DNA of 64,000 nt, from positions 301,376-365,375 of the forward strand of contig NZ_FNZF01000001.1 in NCBI RefSeq assembly GCF_900109165.1, given 5' to 3'. Numbering within the stretch: the first letter of the stretch is position 1; every line of letters begins with the position of its first letter. This DNA is from Bhargavaea ginsengi (GTDB lineage: Bacteria > Bacillota > Bacilli > Bacillales_A > Planococcaceae). The notes under the pieces are model-generated. The model was not told the DNA's origin and did not search any database. It was given only the letters and a program-made list of their open reading frames with translations. A program made the position numbers and the translations under genes. Below are positions 16,951 to 25,011 of this stretch, in pieces.

Positions 16951-17679
16951 ATGATCATCCAGAAATTCGGCGGAATCGCCATGAGGGACAGCTGCACAAG
17001 AAAAGCATGCATCCGTCATATCAGAAGGGCGATCAGGGAAAATGGCAAGGTCGTCATTGTCGTCTCCGCCATGGGGAGGGCCGGGGATCCCTACTCCACG
17101 GACAGCCTGCTTTCCATCAGCGGCGCTCTCGGGATTTCGCCGCATGCGCAGGACGTCGCAGCAGGTTGCGGAGAGCTTCTTGCTTCGGCGATTATGTCCG
17201 CGGAGCTTGAGAAGGAAGGCATTGAAAACGAGCTGATCTATGGAAGCCGATCAGGAATCCTCACAGAAGGCCCTTTCGGCAGTGCTGACTTGAAAATGGA
17301 ATTGGATCCGTTCTACCGCATTTGGGGAGAACGCAATGTCGCCGTCGTTCCCGGCTTTCAGGGAACCGGTCTCGACGGTCGTATCCGGACAACCGGAAGG
17401 GGCGGCAGTGACCTGACTGCAGTCGTGCTCGGGGATATGCTCGGAGCGGAACTTGTCGAGTTTTTCAAAGATGTACCAGGTGTCCTTGAAACAGACCCTG
17501 CAGTAAACCCGGATGCGAAAAAGTTTGAATCGCTCACTTATGCGGAACTGCTCCCCCTTCTCGGGACTGAACGTCCCGTCATCCAGAAAAAAGCGGCACT
17601 GTATGCCGCGAAGGCATCCGTGCCGCTTCATATCCGCAACTTCGCCGATGAACTTCCGGGTACATTTGTTTCCGGATAA
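16951..17679 (+). CDS. Aspartokinase-like protein without ACT domains
   Basis: Amino-acid kinase domain of 242 residues. It keeps the catalytic landmarks of aspartate kinases: KFGGIAMRD at the N-terminus, VVSAMGR near 37, GRSGILTEGPFG-like region near 90, VVPGFQG, TTGRGGSDLTA and FKDVPGVLETDP near 170. Ordinary aspartokinases are about 400 residues with two C-terminal ACT domains for lysine or threonine feedback. Here the frame ends at 17679 and the next gene ends at 17686, so no ACT remnant fits. An ACT-less enzyme should be free of that feedback, or make aspartyl phosphate for another purpose. It is divergent from the MurE-type ligase. The ATG at 16951 follows GGTGG at nine bases. Confidence 0.85.
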   Translation: MIIQKFGGIAMRDSCTRKACIRHIRRAIRENGKVVIVVSAMGRAGDPYSTDSLLSISGALGISPHAQDVAAGCGELLASAIMSAELEKEGIENELIYGSRSGILTEGPFGSADLKMELDPFYRIWGERNVAVVPGFQGTGLDGRIRTTGRGGSDLTAVVLGDMLGAELVEFFKDVPGVLETDPAVNPDAKKFESLTYAELLPLLGTERPVIQKKAALYAAKASVPLHIRNFADELPGTFVSG

Positions 17680-17685
17680 TCGGCA

Positions 17686-18747
17686 TCACTCAGATGAGCC
17701 GGCCGGTTCCTTCCGGTTCAGGAAAAGATGCGAATAGACCTTATTGGATACACCAGCTCCCTGCCGGTTGTATTTGCGATTGTAGATGAGGTCGCGGTGT
17801 TCCGGTGAATTAATCCACCCGTGAACGGTCTCTGCAGCATCCAAGTAATCGGCTGCCATATTTTCACCCGCCTCGCTGTAATCGATGCCAGCAAGCTTAA
17901 GCTGATCGGACAACGGGCCGTTACCTTCTTCGGAGCGGCTGCCCCTCGACGCATCCACGGCGCGTTCACGGGCGATTCCCGAGGCGCTGCCATCCTCCTG
18001 CAGCGGAGGAAGTCCGTCACGTTGCCTAAACACATTGGTCAGTTCCATAACCTGCTGCTCGGCCGCCCGGTCCGCTGCAATCTGCACCGCGGATGACAGC
18101 GGCTCCGGCGCGATCAGACGCCCTTCGTATGTCATCTCGTAGGGCTGATGCAGGACAAGCACCCGGGGGGACAGAAAACGCACCGCCATGACTTCCCCTT
18201 TTTCCCGATCGGCATAGACCTGGGCGAAGATTCCGTCATATGCGACAAGCAGCCGTTCCTCCAGATCATCGCCGTTCATGGAGAACAGATAGCGGTCAGT
18301 TCCAATTTCAATGCTGACCTCAGGCTCGATAATCGTATATCGGAAAATGTCCTCTACAGGTTCCCCGATGCTGTACGGACTCACATCGAGTTCCCGGCCT
18401 GCTGCATAGATCTGATTGACATTACCGTCATGGACGCCTGCCATCATATACGTTTCCGGCTTATTGCTGTATACCCACCATTCATAGCCATACATGGACG
18501 GCTCGATCCTGTCGGGGGGACCGAAACGTTCTGTCAGATTCCCTGTCGGCTCCCCCACCAGAACAGAAATTCCGGTGTCCGGCCGGCTTACCGATTCTTT
18601 CCCGGGAGAAGGCGCCCCTTCTCCCGGCATGGCTGTATTCGGCACAGGCGAGATCAGCGGATCATTTTCCTTTGTGCCCTGCGTCGTAAACAGGATGACG
18701 ACCGTTATTGCGGCGAGGACCAGCAAAAGCCTTAATGCGAATTTCAA
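17686..18747 (-). CDS. ylbC: CAP-domain (SCP/PR1-like) secreted or anchored protein, YlbC type
   Basis: A 353-residue extracytoplasmic protein. Residues 5-22 are a hydrophobic signal or anchor (LRLLLVLAAITVVILF), followed by a proline and serine-rich linker. Next comes a CAP-associated N-terminal domain near 60-200, with repeats of the type RFGPPDRIEPSMYGYEWWVY. The C-terminal CAP domain (about 230-345) has ELTNVFRQRDGLPPL, AGENMAADY and HGWINSPEHRDLIYN, retaining the cavity His and Glu. The biochemical role in Bacillales is unknown. It corresponds to B. subtilis ylbC by neighbourhood; ylbA, ylbB, ylbD and ylbE homologues are absent here. Confidence 0.87.
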   Translation of the reverse strand: MKFALRLLLVLAAITVVILFTTQGTKENDPLISPVPNTAMPGEGAPSPGKESVSRPDTGISVLVGEPTGNLTERFGPPDRIEPSMYGYEWWVYSNKPETYMMAGVHDGNVNQIYAAGRELDVSPYSIGEPVEDIFRYTIIEPEVSIEIGTDRYLFSMNGDDLEERLLVAYDGIFAQVYADREKGEVMAVRFLSPRVLVLHQPYEMTYEGRLIAPEPLSSAVQIAADRAAEQQVMELTNVFRQRDGLPPLQEDGSASGIARERAVDASRGSRSEEGNGPLSDQLKLAGIDYSEAGENMAADYLDAAETVHGWINSPEHRDLIYNRKYNRQGAGVSNKVYSHLFLNRKEPAGSSE

Positions 18748-18897
18748 TCAAAAAACCCCTTGGTCTCTGTATATTGGGACCATTATAACAGTGCGGCGAC
18801 TTTGGACACAATGTTGTCATTGCAACTGTTTTCCCGTTGTTCTATCATAGATGGGTATACGATGGAGACAGACTGCACCAAAGGAGGCGTACAGAAC

Positions 18898-19263
18898 ATG
18901 TATTTTGAAAACACAGGCATCGAAGGCGTTGCCGCCGATCTTCAACTACTTGATGACATTATGAACAAGCACGGCCTCATCCGTGCCGAACAGTGGGACT
19001 ATGAGCGGGTGAGCTATGATAAAAAGATCGTCATTAAGGAAGGCACTTACTATCTCCGCATCTTCGGGTTCACAAACGACGGTGATGTCGGCGCACGCGA
19101 TGCCATCATTAACCTGAAAAAGCCGGTGATCGGCAAGCACTACTACCCTCACGGTGTCGAATACGGAGAAGATGAACACTTCCCCGATTATCTTCTCGAA
19201 AGCTGCACGCAAACACTGCTCGCACTTAAAGAAGATCTGAAACCGCACGAACTGCAGGCCTGA
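18898..19263 (+). CDS. YugN-like family protein
   Basis: A 121-residue soluble protein starting MYFENTGIEGVAADLQLLDD. It contains the paired Trp/Tyr strand pattern EQWDYERVSYDKKIVIKEG and TYYLRIFGF, and ends HFPDYLLESCTQTLLALKEDL, matching the YugN family, whose function is unknown. The start is firm: AAAGGAGG lies ten bases upstream of ATG 18898. It is followed eight bases later by a strong terminator, so it forms a single-gene unit. Confidence 0.8.
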   Translation: MYFENTGIEGVAADLQLLDDIMNKHGLIRAEQWDYERVSYDKKIVIKEGTYYLRIFGFTNDGDVGARDAIINLKKPVIGKHYYPHGVEYGEDEHFPDYLLESCTQTLLALKEDLKPHELQA

Positions 19264-19270
19264 CCGGCCG

Positions 19271-19298
19271 GCCCCGCCAAGAAAGCGGGGCTTTTTTT
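19271..19298 (+). terminator. Terminator of the yugN-like gene
   Basis: GCCCCGC / GCGGGGC hairpin with a seven-base loop and seven Ts. Confidence 0.92.
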
Positions 19299-19393
19299 GA
19301 TGGATCTCTGAAAAGGCCCCCATTTCATTGCTATTCAAACATCTTTTTGTTGTCTATAATAAAAGTACTAACATTCTGGGAGAGACCTCATTC

Positions 19394-20452
19394 ATGGGAA
19401 AATGGCTGAACCGCCGTACCGTCACAATCTTCTTTCTCGCAATCATCACTTTACTGATTGCCTTCTTCATCCTGCCGATTTCTCTGCCGCTCATTTTCGC
19501 GCTGATCACGGCTATTCTTCTCGAGCCGCTCGTCAGAATGACGATGAACCGTTTTAAGTGGAAGAGGAAAACAACCGTCATATCAGTATTTATCTTCTTT
19601 CTCCTGCTGCTGGCCCTATTGTTCTACTTTACCGTGACCCAACTTGTCGGCAGGCTGATTAACTTCACAAAATCCGCGCCTGATACATTCAATGCCATCG
19701 CCGGAGCCTGGATCGATATGCAGGACAAAATGTTCAACTATACGGAAGGCATGCCGCTTGAAGTGGTGGAGTCCATCCAGAATGGCATGAACCAGCTGAT
19801 CGAATCGGCACGGGATTTTCTTCTTGCCTTCGTTAACTATGATGTGATCACCGGCCTCCTCACCGGCATCCCGAACTTCCTGGTCAGCCTCCTGTTCTAT
19901 GCGATCGCCCTGTTCCTGTTCATGCTCGATTTGCCGGGTCTAAAGAAAAATGTTTTCAACGTGCTGACGGAAGAAACTTCGCGGAAAGTGAAGCTGATGA
20001 CAGACCGCCTCAACCGGACCGTTTTCGGATTTATCAAGGCGCAATTTCTCGTGAGCCTGATTATCCTGGCGGCTACGTTTGTAGGGCTGCTGATCATCAA
20101 GCCGGAGTATGCCATCCTGATGTCGATCATTATCTGGATTGTTGATCTGATCCCGATTCTCGGTTCGATCATCATCCTTGCGCCATGGTCCATTTACCAG
20201 TTTGCCATCGGTGACGCTGCCGAGGGAACAAAACTCGCCATCCTTGCTCTCATCCTTCTAGTCATCCGGCGTACAATCGAGCCGAAAGTAATGGGCGAAC
20301 AGATCGGGCTCTCCCCTCTCGCCACTCTGATTTCCATGTTCATTGGCTTGAAACTTTTCGGTTTTCTTGGGCTGTTCATCGGGCCGCTGTTCGTCATTCT
20401 CATGACTACAGCCCGCGATGCCGGCATCATCAAAATGGAATTCAAAATTTGA
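19394..20452 (+). CDS. AI-2E family transporter (YtvI-like)
   Basis: A 352-residue polytopic membrane protein of the AI-2E exporter superfamily, whose members export autoinducer-2 or act as Na+/H+ or other transporters. It has about eight membrane segments and the family signature near the C-terminus: IIIWIVDLIPILGSIIILAPW followed by RRTIEPKVMGEQIGLSPLATL. A central soluble region (residues about 90-150) precedes the conserved half. The ATG at 19394 follows GGGAGAG at nine bases, and a TATAAT lies at 19355-19360. Substrate cannot be inferred. Confidence 0.85.
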   Translation: MGKWLNRRTVTIFFLAIITLLIAFFILPISLPLIFALITAILLEPLVRMTMNRFKWKRKTTVISVFIFFLLLLALLFYFTVTQLVGRLINFTKSAPDTFNAIAGAWIDMQDKMFNYTEGMPLEVVESIQNGMNQLIESARDFLLAFVNYDVITGLLTGIPNFLVSLLFYAIALFLFMLDLPGLKKNVFNVLTEETSRKVKLMTDRLNRTVFGFIKAQFLVSLIILAATFVGLLIIKPEYAILMSIIIWIVDLIPILGSIIILAPWSIYQFAIGDAAEGTKLAILALILLVIRRTIEPKVMGEQIGLSPLATLISMFIGLKLFGFLGLFIGPLFVILMTTARDAGIIKMEFKI

Positions 20453-20486
20453 CTCATGAAAAAAGGCCATGTGGAATGAGAATAGA

Positions 20487-20525
20487 AAAAAGCCATCACC
20501 CTTCAAAAAGGTGATGGCTTTTTCT
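20487..20525. terminator. Bidirectional terminator between the AI-2E transporter and ctaM
   Basis: AAAAGCCATCACC / GGTGATGGCTTTT hairpin (13-base arms) with A and T tracts, serving the two convergent genes. Confidence 0.9.
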
Positions 20526-20548
20526 CTGGACCGGCAGCAGATTTCGCT

Positions 20549-21010
20549 TCAGGATCCGAGAATTGCTTTGAACATGGATGTCGTCTCGCCGCCTTCATAG
20601 AACACGTACAGAAGAAGATATACGGCAACGCCGGTGATGGCGGTGAAAAACCAGATGATGCTCGTAATGGGACCGATCTTGCGGTGCCGGGGAAGGACTT
20701 CCTTCAGTCCTGTGTAGATCGACACAATCCCGAACACTGCACCTGTTGTCGCCAGGATGATGTGGAAGACGAGGAAGACCGTATAGTAGATCTTCAGGTC
20801 ATCCGGACCGCCGAACGCCGTATTCCCGACGAACAGCGTCCTGGAGACATAGATGATGAAAAACAGGAGAGCAGAGACTCCTGCAGCGAGCATCGTCTTT
20901 TTATGGGCTTCCACTTTCCGCTTGCTGATAAGCGCCCATCCGATGGCGACAAGAATCGCGCTCAGGACGATGAAAAATGTGCTGATGGTCGGTAGGAACG
21001 GCAGTGACAT
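20549..21010 (-). CDS. ctaM: DUF420 protein, cytochrome aa3 assembly factor CtaM
   Basis: A 153-residue membrane protein with four helices and conserved histidines (KVEAHKKTM, VFLVFHIILAT). CtaM of Staphylococcus aureus and Bacillus (YozB) is needed to mature heme-A-containing oxidase. It lies 28 bases downstream of ctaG and both are read from a promoter at 21999-22027. Placement directly at the end of the cta locus, rather than elsewhere as in B. subtilis, supports the assembly role. Confidence 0.87.
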   Translation of the reverse strand: MSLPFLPTISTFFIVLSAILVAIGWALISKRKVEAHKKTMLAAGVSALLFFIIYVSRTLFVGNTAFGGPDDLKIYYTVFLVFHIILATTGAVFGIVSIYTGLKEVLPRHRKIGPITSIIWFFTAITGVAVYLLLYVFYEGGETTSMFKAILGS

Positions 21011-21038
21011 ATGATGTTATCCCCCTATTGTCAGCGGC

Positions 21039-21968
21039 TTAGCTATACATCGAAAGCCGCTTGCGTTCAAGCAGTTGTTTTTGTGTGAGTTCGTCCGCGT
21101 TGTCACGCTCATGACGGAACCAGCTCAGGAAAATCTTGCCGAGAACCACCCCATAGATGATCTCCTGCAGAACCTTCATGATGACTCCGCCCATCTGCTG
21201 ATCGTACAGAATCGGCATGTTCGTGAACACTTCCGGACCCGACAGGCCGGTCCCGGACAATGCGCTGAGGGTGGAGGCCGGAACACATAGGGCCATCGAC
21301 ATCAGCCAGGCTTCCCCGCTCTGGTAAGTCTCGTAGACAGGCGTATCGACGAAGATGATCAGTGCACACGCAGGAGTGATCAGAATGGCGCTGGAGATGA
21401 TGTAGGCGATCTTGTGAAGGCCTTGTTTCAGCCTTGGTGCAAAGTCACTGTCATTGAGGAGCGGCCACCATAGGCAGAGCGCCGAAATAAACAGCGTGAT
21501 CGAGAAGAGCGCATGAAGCGGGATGCTGAGCTTAATGGTATCCAGGATCATCGGAAGGTGATACACCGAGAACATCGCACTAAATACGATGACACTGATC
21601 AGCGGTTTCGTGATCACACGGAGAATGTGGCCAAGAACCGGCAATGCAAAGACCTTTCTCCAGATCCATACCGGGATCCCCTTGATGAGGAAGGGAGCCG
21701 CAATCAGGAGGAGCACAGCCATCTGCACCATGTGCATACTGAACAGAATATGGCCGAGAAGATCAATCGGCGATCCTTTAGTTACATAGACAAGCAGCAT
21801 ACCGGCAGAGAAGTAAATCAGTTCACTGCGCGAAAGAGGCTCGCTTCCTTCGAAGCGATCACGCCATTTGACAGTGATGGCCAGGTACACGAGAAACAGG
21901 ACGACAAGCGTCAGGAAGAAGTATGGGCTCCAGAGTGCCCGGAAACCGAATATGCTAATTGGCACCAT
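21039..21968 (-). CDS. ctaG: Cytochrome c oxidase assembly factor CtaG
   Basis: A 309-residue membrane protein of the caa3-type CtaG family, with about seven helices. CtaG is required for active caa3 oxidase, probably for CuB insertion. Conserved pieces include the histidine motifs LLGHILFSMHMVQM near residue 85-100 and FSVYHLPMILD. Of the two close start codons, ATG 21968 is favoured because AGGAG is eight bases upstream, while for ATG 21974 it is only two. It is separated from ctaF by a terminator, so it forms a ctaG-ctaM unit. Confidence 0.92.
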   Translation of the reverse strand: MVPISIFGFRALWSPYFFLTLVVLFLVYLAITVKWRDRFEGSEPLSRSELIYFSAGMLLVYVTKGSPIDLLGHILFSMHMVQMAVLLLIAAPFLIKGIPVWIWRKVFALPVLGHILRVITKPLISVIVFSAMFSVYHLPMILDTIKLSIPLHALFSITLFISALCLWWPLLNDSDFAPRLKQGLHKIAYIISSAILITPACALIIFVDTPVYETYQSGEAWLMSMALCVPASTLSALSGTGLSGPEVFTNMPILYDQQMGGVIMKVLQEIIYGVVLGKIFLSWFRHERDNADELTQKQLLERKRLSMYS

Positions 21969-21998
21969 TGCCATCGCTCCTTTTAAAGGTCTCTTATC

Positions 21999-22027
21999 AT
22001 TATAAGCCCGCAGGGAGGGCATATCAA
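21999..22027 (-). promoter_or_regulatory. Sigma-A promoter of ctaG-ctaM
   Basis: Minus strand TTGATA (22022-22027), 17-base spacer, TATAAT (21999-22004), 31 bases before the ctaG start. Confidence 0.75.
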
Positions 22028-22102
22028 TGAACGAACTATGACACCTGCGGTCCGGCAGCTGATACAGCCGACTGTCTTACAGCAAGCATAGACCTATATC
22101 CA

Positions 22103-22146
22103 ACAAAAAAAACATCCCGGAAGCCCATTTGCTTCCGGGATGTTTC
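22103..22146 (-). terminator. Terminator of the ctaCDEF operon
   Basis: Hairpin with 14-base perfect arms (22111-22124, 22131-22144) and eight Ts on the minus strand, directly after the ctaF stop. Confidence 0.93.
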
Positions 22147-22150
22147 AGCA

Positions 22151-22483
22151 TTACCACCAGATGATTGTTACAAACGCCAAGACGGTCAGGAATGCAAGGA
22201 GGACTCCGCCGTACATGAAGAATGCTACCAACCCGTGGCCTTTTTCGCTCATATGCATGAAATAATACAGCTGCAGTCCGACCTGCACCGCTGCAAGGAG
22301 CAGTACGACCGGGATGACGAAGTAAGCAGAGAAGCCTGCCTGGACAGCCGCAAAGGAAATCAGCGTCATGAAAATCATGAGCGCGAACATCATCAGCTGG
22401 CTGCGCATCAATCGGTCGGAACGGCGCTTCTTGTATTCGAACTCGGCCGGCGTCTTTTCAATAATCTCGATATCGTGTGCCAT
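22151..22483 (-). CDS. ctaF: Cytochrome caa3 oxidase subunit IV
   Basis: A 110-residue three-helix membrane subunit of the heme-copper oxidase (CyoD/COX4 bacterial family). Typical pieces are the first helix MMFALMIFMTLISFAAVQAG and LLLAAVQVGLQLYYFMHMSEKGHG leading to the last helix. It aids assembly of the CuB site in subunit I. It is the last gene of ctaCDEF, one base after ctaE, and ends at a strong terminator. Confidence 0.94.
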   Translation of the reverse strand: MAHDIEIIEKTPAEFEYKKRRSDRLMRSQLMMFALMIFMTLISFAAVQAGFSAYFVIPVVLLLAAVQVGLQLYYFMHMSEKGHGLVAFFMYGGVLLAFLTVLAFVTIIWW

Positions 22484-22484
22484 C

Positions 22485-23111
22485 TTAACCGACCACTCCC
22501 ATCAAGTAGACTACCGTGAAGATGAATACCCAGACGACGTCAATAAAGTGCCAGTACAGTGAGAATGTGTAGTACTTCGTCGCATTATACAGGTTCAGGC
22601 CGCGTTTCGCGTTCCGCAGGATCAGAAGCGTCAGCCAGACTAGGCCGATCGCAACGTGGAGTCCGTGCGTGCCGACAAGCGTGTAGAATGCCGAACTGAA
22701 AGCACTGTTGCCGTAAGTGAACCCGAGGTGGATGTAATGATAGAATTCATACACTTCAAGCGCAAGGAATCCGAGACCGAGGAAGCCTGTGATTGCCAGC
22801 CAAAGCTGCATCGCCTTGAAGTTGTAGTTTTTCATATGGTACATCGCATAAACACTCGTCAGGGACGATGTCAGGAGAAGCATCGTCATGACAAAGACTA
22901 GCGGCAGTTCGAACAGTGTTTCTGTACGGAACTCGTTCCCGTCAGGAACAGAGTTCTTGAGTGCCAGATACGTCGCAAAGAGCGTGGCGAACAGAACCGT
23001 CTCTCCTCCGAGGAAGAGCCAGAAGCCGACAAACTTGTTCTTGGCTTCCATCGTGGCCGTCTCTGGGTGATCCGGCCAGGATTGAGGTGTGAATTTAGTA
23101 TTCAGGTCCAT
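22485..23111 (-). CDS. ctaE: Cytochrome caa3 oxidase subunit III
   Basis: A 208-residue membrane subunit with about five helices. It shows the family pattern FVGFWLFLGGETVLFATLFATY near residue 28, LEVYEFYHYIHLG, TLVGTHGLHVAIGLVWL and YWHFIDVVWVFIFTVVYL at the C-terminus, including the conserved histidines and glutamates of COX3. Its start codon overlaps the ctaD stop by one base, a sign of translational coupling within the oxidase operon. Confidence 0.95.
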   Translation of the reverse strand: MDLNTKFTPQSWPDHPETATMEAKNKFVGFWLFLGGETVLFATLFATYLALKNSVPDGNEFRTETLFELPLVFVMTMLLLTSSLTSVYAMYHMKNYNFKAMQLWLAITGFLGLGFLALEVYEFYHYIHLGFTYGNSAFSSAFYTLVGTHGLHVAIGLVWLTLLILRNAKRGLNLYNATKYYTFSLYWHFIDVVWVFIFTVVYLMGVVG

Positions 23112-24985
23112 CAGTCACGCCCCCTTTCCATGCGGCGGATTTGATCTTTTGTTACATAGTAGCCGAGGTCATCCTTGATCGAACGGATACCCATCGTCAG
23201 GAATGTGAACGCAAGTCCGAAGATCAGGACCGGGAGACCCCAATCGTGCTCAAGGCGGTACATTGCACCGAATCCGGCGATGAACAGTCCGAGCGTCATG
23301 AAGAACGGAATGATTGAACCGTTCGGCATGTGAATATCCGTGACCGGTTCCGCTGCAGTATAGCCGTTGTGGCCTTCCTGCTTTTCAATCCAGTACGAGT
23401 CCAGACCGCGGACAAGCGGTGTCTGGGCAAAGTTATAGAATGGAGGCGGCGAAGGAATCGCCCACTCGAGCGTACGGCCGTCTTCCCAAGGGTCGTTGCC
23501 GACGCGTTCGTTTTTCGCAGTCGTGATGATGACGTTGATGATCAGGACGATGACACCGATGGCCATCAGTACCGCACCGATCGTGCTGATCAGGTTGAAC
23601 AGGTTCCAGCCCTGGCCGTCCATGTACGTCCATACGCGGCGCGGCATCCCCATCAGGCCGAGGAAGTGCTGCAGGAAGAACGTCATGTGGAAGCCGATAA
23701 AGAAGAACCAGAAAGTGATCTTGCCGAGCTTTTCGCTGAGCATCGTGCCGAACATCTTCGGCCACCAGTAGTGTGTCGCTGCAAGAATCGCGAGGACAAC
23801 ACCGCCGACGATGACGTAGTGGAAGTGGGCAACGATGAAGTACGAGTCATGGAGCTGGTAGTCAAGCGGCGCAGCACCCTGCTGTACGCCGGTGACCCCG
23901 CCCATGACGAACGACGGGATAAATCCGAGTGCATAAAGCATCGGTGTCGTGATTTTGATGCTTCCGCCCCAGATGGTCAAAAGCCAGTTGAAGATCTTGA
24001 CCCCTGTAGGAACGGCAATCGCCATGGTGGCAACAGCGAAAATTGCGTTCGCTGTCGGCCCGAGACCGACCGTGAACATATGGTGAGCCCAAACCATGAA
24101 GCCGAGGAACCCGATGAGGACAGTCGCGAAGACCATCGCCGAGTAACCGAACAGACGCTTCCGTGCAAAGACCGAGAAGACTTCGGAGAAAATCCCGAAC
24201 GCCGGAAGAATCAGGATGTAAACTTCAGGGTGGCCGAAGATCCAGAAGATATGCTCCCAGATGATCGTGTTTCCGCCCATCGTATGGTCAAAGAAGTTCG
24301 CGCCGAACATCCGGTCGAATGTCAGGAAGAAGATCCCGACTGTGAGCGGCGGGAATGCAAACAGGATCAGTGCCGATGCCACGAATGTTGTCCATGTGAA
24401 CAGCGGCATACGCATGTAGGTCATACCCGGAGCACGCATGTTGATGATCGTGACGAGGAAGTTGATCCCAGCCATGAGCGTACCCGCACCGGCGATCTGG
24501 AGACCGATCGCATAGAAGTCGATCCCGTGACCGGCCGAAGCGATCGACAGGGATGCGTAGGATGTCCAGCCTGCGTCAGGTGCAGCGTCCAGGAACCAGC
24601 TGAGGTTCAGGAACAGCCCACCGAAGAAGAACATCCAGAAACCAAGGGAGTTGATGAATGGAAACGCTACGTCACGCGCCCCTATCTGTAGGGGAACAAT
24701 GGCGTTCATAAATCCGAACAAAAGCGGCATCGCGGCCAGGAAGATCATCGTCGTTCCGTGCATCGTGATCAGTTCGTTAAAGAACCCCGCACTGACGAAA
24801 TCGTTGTTCGGTATAAGAAGCTGAAAACGGATCAGCATGGCTTCAATACCGCCAAGGACGAAGAAGAACCCGCCGCCGATGAGGTAAAGGATACCGATCT
24901 TCTTATGGTCGACTGTGGTTAACCAATCCCACAGCATCGCGCCGAACCCTTTCTTTTGTTCGACTGAATTCGAAACAGTTGTCAC
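23111..24985 (-). CDS. ctaD: Cytochrome caa3 oxidase subunit I
   Basis: Catalytic subunit (624 residues, about 14 helices) that binds heme a, heme a3 and CuB and pumps protons while reducing oxygen to water. Visible signatures are the low-spin heme ligand region LITMHGTTMIFL and the CuB/heme a3 block WEHIFWIFGHPEVYILILPAFG with the His-Tyr pair. WAHHMFTVG provides two further CuB ligands, and HFHYVIVGG the heme ligands in helix X. The long C-terminal extension with two extra helices is normal for Bacillus-type CtaD. Long forward-strand frames across it are shadows. Confidence 0.97.
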   Translation of the reverse strand: MTTVSNSVEQKKGFGAMLWDWLTTVDHKKIGILYLIGGGFFFVLGGIEAMLIRFQLLIPNNDFVSAGFFNELITMHGTTMIFLAAMPLLFGFMNAIVPLQIGARDVAFPFINSLGFWMFFFGGLFLNLSWFLDAAPDAGWTSYASLSIASAGHGIDFYAIGLQIAGAGTLMAGINFLVTIINMRAPGMTYMRMPLFTWTTFVASALILFAFPPLTVGIFFLTFDRMFGANFFDHTMGGNTIIWEHIFWIFGHPEVYILILPAFGIFSEVFSVFARKRLFGYSAMVFATVLIGFLGFMVWAHHMFTVGLGPTANAIFAVATMAIAVPTGVKIFNWLLTIWGGSIKITTPMLYALGFIPSFVMGGVTGVQQGAAPLDYQLHDSYFIVAHFHYVIVGGVVLAILAATHYWWPKMFGTMLSEKLGKITFWFFFIGFHMTFFLQHFLGLMGMPRRVWTYMDGQGWNLFNLISTIGAVLMAIGVIVLIINVIITTAKNERVGNDPWEDGRTLEWAIPSPPPFYNFAQTPLVRGLDSYWIEKQEGHNGYTAAEPVTDIHMPNGSIIPFFMTLGLFIAGFGAMYRLEHDWGLPVLIFGLAFTFLTMGIRSIKDDLGYYVTKDQIRRMERGRD

Positions 24986-25011
24986 TGATATTACCCTCCT
25001 TTACCGGTACC

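Noticed and set aside
23330-24691. Forward open frame of 453 codons
   Set aside because: Complete shadow of ctaD, highly charged product with no family resemblance.
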